The translations under genes were made by a program, and so were the position numbers. Under the pieces are notes generated by a model, which worked only from the letters and a program-made list of their open reading frames with translations, ran no database searches and was not told the origin of the DNA. Below, one piece after another: positions 57,903 through 64,000 of a stretch of 64,000 nt of DNA; the first letter of the stretch is position 1, and the number at the start of each line of letters is the position of its first letter. Origin of the DNA: Anopheles merus (taxonomy: Eukaryota; Arthropoda; Insecta; Diptera; Culicidae); assembly GCF_017562075.2 (NCBI RefSeq), contig NC_054084.1:31265158-31329157 (forward strand), read 5' to 3'.

Positions 57903-59034
57903 ATCGACAGTGGCTGGGAACGATTAGTTCGGGCGGGTCCACATTCCTGGAGCGGTTCGAGGAGGGAAAGCCCCAATGGAAGGGCTTTAAAATAAAACTG
58001 AGTGCCTACGAGCAGCAGGAAGTAATTGGCCGTTAAACTTTTGGGGTGTAAAAATATTCTCCACGGGTAAAGATGGTACGATAGCAGCGAGGAGGATAAA
58101 GCTCCATCCCCAGCACAACATTCTTCCAAAGACAATCAGACAGTGCTCCGTGTGTTCGTCGATTAAGCCATTCATTGCGGGAATGACGTGGATATGAATA
58201 AGTCATAATTGTTTGCCCATAAAGCATTCCAGAGATTGAGAGAGAGAAAGAGCGTAAAACAATGGCCATATGTTACACAATCACAACTGGGCGTTGGGTA
58301 GAATTACAGGCGTTTTTTATGGTTCAATTAATATTCCGGTGGGTCTCTGGAGATGGTACGATTGGATGAATGTGAGTTATGAAGCGATTGACACATGTTC
58401 TGGCTCCCGGATTTCAATGTACAGCCCGTTACTGGCCAGATGGTGTAGGGTGTTTTGGGGATGTAATGCATGCATTATGGTTTCTTGAAGTTCTTTTCAT
58501 TTTTGTGTGAAGGAGATCGTATCTATAACGATTGTTTGAATGACTTTGGGAAGTTGAAACATGCGTATCAACTTTGAGCTGCAAACTGAGTTCCAAAATT
58601 GAGCTCAGAAACTCCAAGCTCTGATTGAAGGATGCCCAGTGTGACAGGTTCAATGATCAGTGCCTTAATCAGAAAGCGAACGGTTGCATCCTTGTCCAAG
58701 TGCAGCTGAATGTCTCGCACAGCCTCAAGCGATACTTGACCAGATTCGCGCCGCGCAAGTGTTAGACATTTCCTTAACCGAAAGAAGGTCACCAAAGTAC
58801 CCAGGACAGCACCCTTTCCTAGGGAAGAGTGGGGTGCATGTTCTACCGCTCCCACGACATTCTCGCACGGCATCCTCGAGGCCCTTCATTAAACGCTACC
58901 GCAAAACAAGCCCCAATAGATGAAAAACCTTTACACCCAACAAACTTCAAGAGAAGGGCTACAGCGTAGGTGCTGGTAAGGAGAGACACAGAGCGGAGCT
59001 CCCAATGAAGTAATTACCGTTCACTAGACGCTCT

Positions 59035-59069
59035 CACACACACACACACACACACACATACACATACAC
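59035..59069. repeat. CA microsatellite with TA interruptions
   Basis: CA repeat of about 24 bp, followed by two CATA-interrupted segments. Confidence 0.92.
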
Positions 59070-59253
59070 ACTGGTTTCTTCCTGCTGTGTTTGTCGCTAT
59101 ATTGTATCACCGTGGTGGCACCCGTCTGTTGCGAATCGAACTGAGCGCGACTTCCGCGTTCTAGCGCCAGACGGCATTCGGCGGTACCGGGTTGGACATT
59201 AATCTTCGCGCTGAACTTTCACTGCTCGCAGCGTGCGGTTAGCTGGAAGAGGG

Positions 59254-59274
59254 GAGAGAGAGAGAGAGAGAGAG
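59254..59274. repeat. (AG)10 microsatellite
   Basis: Perfect short AG repeat. Confidence 0.92.
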
Positions 59275-62200
59275 GGAAATGCATCGTTGTTGCAGGTGGC
59301 TACGGTGGCAGGGTCAACAGCAAAACTACAAACTTGTGCCCGCCGGTCACTTGGATGGAAGCGCAACAAATGTCGTCCCGCTGGGAGGAAGGGTTCCGGG
59401 AGCCGGTAACTCACGAACTAGATGAGACGATCCGTGCGCCCAGAGAGAACAAAACTCGTTTCCCTATGCGGCAGTGGGGAACCGCGCGCCAACCCTAAAG
59501 GTCGATAATTTATGCAAATAGTTGAACCAGCCAGGCTGCCCGAACCGTGCGCTTCACTCCAGGGAGAGACGCCGCTCAGAACGGTTTCGTCAGCGCTAAA
59601 AGCGTTTTACAAGGTGTGGACGGTTGGTGTGTGAAGTATGCAATGCAGGTTCACACCAACTCCCACAACTTGGAGCACTTGTGGAGTTCGCCTTCGCATG
59701 CGGATGTAGCCATGTACGGAGCTGTAAAGTGTGAGCGCGAGCAAATGAGGAGACGCTGCTGGAGGATGAACGCAACTGTTCAATCTATCTCGACTAGTGC
59801 GTTCGCTATCGCTTAGAATCTAATTCCAGGAAATCAAAACCCCCGAAGTAAGCGGAGTACTGCCAACCGTGCTCAGGAACTCGAAGCAATAATTGAAAAG
59901 TCACCTTACGTAAGGTGGGTTGGGAACATGGGTTGTCGGAAGCCAAGTGGATTAGAGTGCTACCACTGCCACTGCCACAGTCGGTTTCGGCGTCTTGAAC
60001 GACGACGATGCAATTGCCCCGGTTGGAGAATGGCACTCCGCTCCGCCCGCTCCAAAATCAAAAGGCGGAAGTTTGCAGCAGCTCCCAGCATACCCCATCG
60101 CACAAACAATTCGATCGGTTTTTGCTAAGGGTGCTGCCACACTGCAGCGCTGCATGTGTACTGCCCTCTCCCGGTCTCTCTGGCGCTGTGTGCTTCACCG
60201 CCCTCCGCTGCTCAGTGAGGCAATAAAACTTGATTAACGGTTGCTCGCGCGGTACTGTTGCTGGAGCTGCTGCTGCGTGTCGTCGGTTGTGGTTGCAAAC
60301 TGACAAGAAAGAACTGACGCTCGCTGTGCGCTTACCGCGATCTCCTCGGCTTTCTGCTAGGGCGCAAAGCAGAAAACCGATACGGAACACACGACACGAA
60401 CTTGTCACGGCGTCGCGGGTTTTCTTAGCTGGTGCATTGTGGCGGTGCATTGCATGGGAGGGGTAATGGGTGGGTGCTAATTTCGCTAATCTGCTAGTCG
60501 ATGCACTTCCGTGCAAAATGGAGTTTGTGTGTATCGATATGTCTCCGGTTTTGTGCGGGAGCCGTATCGTTCGGGGCTAATTGCTGGACAATGGATACAT
60601 CAGCAGGAGGTAAATCACCGCTTACAAGCAGCTCACGGAACCGTGCTCCCTGCACAGGGTAATGGTTGGGTTCATTCCATTTCTCCACTCTGCTTTCGCT
60701 TTCCAGATCACGATAAGCCGCTTAAATCGGTTCCCTGTTCGACCGTTCAATCTTTCTTCCTATCTGCATGCAACTGGCCATCCGATACTCGGTGCACATC
60801 ATGAATGGGTAGTTTAGGGAAGTTGCAACAGCCTCAGCAGCCGTTTTTCACAGCAGGAATAAATTATGAAACAATTTAACGGTAGGTATGCACACCTACG
60901 TAGAAATTTACCAGATCCGCCCCAGAATCAGACATTCGCGTGTTGAATGCGTGCTGCGTATTGAAATGGAAAGGAAAAGCTTCCTTTATTAACACCCAAG
61001 CTCGAAAGGGCCTGTAGGGCGCATCATGAAATCCTCAAGACGCTAGGCTCCTGCTTGCAAGGAGGTTGGAAAAAACAGAACGGAAAAAGGAATTGGTTGA
61101 TCGACAAAACCGCCTCAGAGCAGCACCTTCAGGCGCAAAGGCGCATGTTGCAGTTGCCGTTTTCAGCTGCACCAAAAAAAAAAAACCGTTCCCACGCTTC
61201 GAAAGGCAGACTGGTACTGGTAGACAATTAGAGTGGTAAGGACGGGATCTGGATCAGGCATTGGCATCACACCAACGCGCCAACAACCACCAGCAGATCA
61301 GGGGTTTGGTTCCCTTTTCGGGCGATGCTGAGGAGAGAAAAACTCGAAACTAAATAGTGAACTTCTTCTTCCTTTACCATCTCGTGTCCTTGCTCTGGGC
61401 ATGTATCCTTTTTCTATTCCAAGTGCAGCACTCCCTGTCAGCTCGCAAGCCAGCTTAGAGCTAGGGACATCCTGTTTTGATAAAGTCTGAAGCAATGGTA
61501 CCAATGGTGGAGGACATTCAGGCTGCGTCATTCATTTTGCGTCATTTTTCATGCTTTCAAAAACCTCATTGCGTTGCGATGCTGAGGCGGGCTTTCATGT
61601 TGTCTGTGTAGTTGTATTGTTCCCGATCTAGTTAAGGCTAAAGGGAGATCGAGATCGAGTGCGTTTTGATCATTGACACCGGCCGCCATGAGGATCGGTG
61701 CGGTAGATATAGCAGCCAAAAGCTGCAACGCACAGCGATCGTTAATGGGCTTCTTTCTTTCGTTCCTTTTTCGATGTCGCACCAACAGAACTCAAGATTG
61801 CTTGCTTTTGAAACTTTAAAAATTATATCTTCCTGTTTGCTGGCACGGTTGCGGAACGGATCGTATCGAGTGTATGTGTGTTAGTGGCAGAGGTCTTCGG
61901 GACAACCGGGAACTCGGTCTGGAATGCAGGAACATCTAACGAGCAGTAACATCAGTGCACTTTGTAGATCCCGAGCCCTGTCAGTGACCTGAGCGTGTCC
62001 GCACGGATGAGAACATTGTAGGTAAAGGAGATATGAGAGGGTTCCTTTGGAAATTGGATCCTTTTTTTGTACATCCCAAGAAATGAACACTGCGAGTAGG
62101 TGCGAAGGAGAAAGAGTGACAACGCTTGATCGTTGTTTCGATCTCCACTAGCTCAATGGAGAACATTACACTGAAAAACGGACCTAAAAACGCGGCTGTG

Positions 62201-64000
62201 CGCACATTTGGAAAATAGGACTTTAGGGCGAGAAAAAGGATGGCAGTTGAAGGTGCGTGGTGCAACCAATCCCAGGAACGGGTTTGGTGAATTATGAGGG
62301 TTTGGTGGCCTGTGTTGTGTCGTGGAATGAAAATGGGCTTCCGTCAGCTCAGTAGAGGTGACAGTTAAATGTTTTGATTGGTCGAGTTGGTCCCAGAAAA
62401 AAGAACCTAAAAATCTTTACGAAAAAGGGTTCAGATTGGAATTGCGAGCGAGATTACGATCACACGCTGAAGAGCTGTAAAACGGCGCTTCAACCTTTCC
62501 CGATCTGCTGTCGATCCGCTCGGGAGTCAGAGTTTTATTCGGTTATTGAAGAGTCGTAAAGTGATAAAACGATCTTCAAATGGAAAGGGGCAATCTAGAG
62601 ATGCGGTAGCAACAGCACGGTCAATCGTAATGATTTTCCTTGAAATCGCTAATCGGCGCTCCCTTTCGTTCCACCCGAAGAGAGATTTAGTAGAGAACCA
62701 CACATATATTATTCGCGCACCAGCGTCGGATCCTCGCTGCAGACATCTCCGCACTCCGCAAAGCGGTTCTAATCTCCCATTCTAATCAGGGGAGGAAGAT
62801 TAGACCACAATTTCGTGGCTTTTACTGTTGGATTCTAGCGCGACATCGGCGACATAGAACTCGGGGTGTGTCCCGGGTGTTTTCGACGGCTTTCTAGCTT
62901 CTAGCCAGCAGCCGGAAAGAAGATCGGTGCAAGCGAGGATCGTAAATGTTATGACAACAACAGAAGCAGACAGGCTCCTATCGTATCGCAGGCTGACGTT
63001 CCGATCGGCACCATCCGCGGGGTCTCCCAGTCTCCCGAAATCTTGGGATCACTAATGCCCCCATATGCGGATGGACCGTGGACTTGAGTTATGAGCGTAA
63101 TTTCCGTGGTCGTTAAAATGGGACGATTTTTTTACGACTTCTCTAAAGCGGGGCAGCATGCTTGCCCGGTCGGTCGGGGGTACTGGAAGAGGTGACTGTT
63201 GTGATTGTGCGTGTGCGTGTGTGAGTGTGTTGCTTCTTTTGTTAAGCGATGGAATCAAGGTGCTTCACGTTCTTGGTGACGATTTCTTGGAAGAATCGTT
63301 AATTTGAAAGACAAACACAGATGTCATCACAAAACCTAACGTTGGAGCAGGGCACACCAGGGGTGGTTTACGGAAGATAGTTCCGTCCGCAATAGTTGTG
63401 TTGCGGGCAGAGTGAGGTATAAGTAGGAGCAGAAGTGGAGAGTTTTTGGATGGTTTGGTGTTTTAATTTTATTCAAATAACCGGCCCGGGTAAGGTTGTT
63501 CTGGTTCTGATGTAGAAGTTCTTGTTGGGAAGAGATTCTGACATCTCTCAACGAAGACAACATCTAGAACATAATTTAAATGAAAGCTGTACCTTCTGAT
63601 GGAGGTTGTGTGCTGATGAATGTGATGTCATGTAAACAACAAGACGAGCCCATTCAGGCATTCTTCTGTAAATCCTTTAATAAAATCAAAAACCATTATC
63701 GTATCCTCAGCGACAGTACGCACTTTTTGCTGAAGAATTGCATAGCTCTATCGATCGTGGGAACGTCCTCACACTCTCACTGTGAGCAATTTCTCTTTGA
63801 ATCGATCTCTTTCTGTTGTCGTCGTTGTTTTGTTACGGAAGGTTCTTCCTGTGTGGCATGCTTTGTAAGCCCGGCTCGCTTTAGAATTATCCTTTTCTTG
63901 TTAGAGCAGCAAATAATAAAAAAAGTGCTGCAGCATTATCCCGAATGCGCTTTGCCGAGTGCATTCTCCCTGTTTTGCCAAGTAGCGTGTCAGAGAGAAT

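Larger units (their letters stand above)
57251..64000. other. Non-coding mixed DNA to the window end
   Basis: It contains CAG, CA and GA repeats and an octamer ATGCAAAT at 59,512-59,519. All frames are under about 155 codons, with no domain. AT-richer patches without other content occur near 58,180-58,330 and 61,780-61,830. The final 500 bp show no feature I can support. Confidence 0.5.

Noticed and set aside
1..64000. Prokaryotic features, CRISPR arrays, viral genes or toxin genes
   Set aside because: There are no spaced direct repeats of CRISPR type, no operon-like runs of frames and no recognisable viral or toxin protein. The SINEs and MITE show the DNA is from an animal genome.

Overview
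This window looks like intronic or intergenic DNA from a mosquito, most probably an Anopheles. The case rests on three things: base composition near the middle of the range, abundant (CA)n/(GT)n microsatellites, and two copies of a tRNA-derived SINE (32.4 kb and 34.5 kb) that match my recall of the Anopheles SINE200 family. No database search was possible. I find no convincing protein-coding gene, tRNA, rRNA, bacterial operon or CRISPR array. Many open frames exist, some over 200 codons. They overlap on both strands, translate through simple repeats, often lack an ATG at the first start, and show no domain I recognise. I therefore treat them as chance frames and leave them out of the gene list.

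The layout is an alternation of two kinds of DNA. Moderately GC-rich, complex DNA carries nearly all the microsatellites, G-runs and purine tracts. It occupies roughly 0.3-4.2, 4.6-6.7, 7.2-8.5, 9-16.3, 17.2-21.6, 22.7-25.3, 26-28, 29.4-32.2, 33.1-34.1, 35.1-37.1, 39.1-42, 42.9-44.9, 45.9-50, 50.3-52.4, 53.4-55.6 and 57.3-64 kb. Between these lie AT-rich islands of 0.3-2 kb. Every recognisable transposable element sits in an AT-rich island: a 489-bp pogo/Tigger-like MITE at 28.5 kb, the SINEs at 32.4 and 34.5 kb, a 958-bp inverted-repeat element at 38.0 kb, and a possible decayed MITE near 52.5 kb. A degenerate minisatellite with a period near 30 bp fills most of the island at 21.9-22.6 kb.

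The most unusual item is the 958-bp element at 38,014-38,971. Its ends form an imperfect inverted repeat. A GGGGCAAAATGGwC-like motif occurs four times in forward orientation in the left third and four times in reverse orientation in the right half. Other points worth a second look are a concentration of ETS-like GGAAGT/CCGGAAGT sites at 22.75-27.5 kb, an inverted pair of POU octamers at 33.27 kb, paired E2F-like sites at 5.8 kb, a pre-miRNA-like hairpin at 47.83 kb, and a palindrome-rich segment at 7.8-8.1 kb. All regulatory readings are inference from motifs. No gene is visible here to which they could be assigned.
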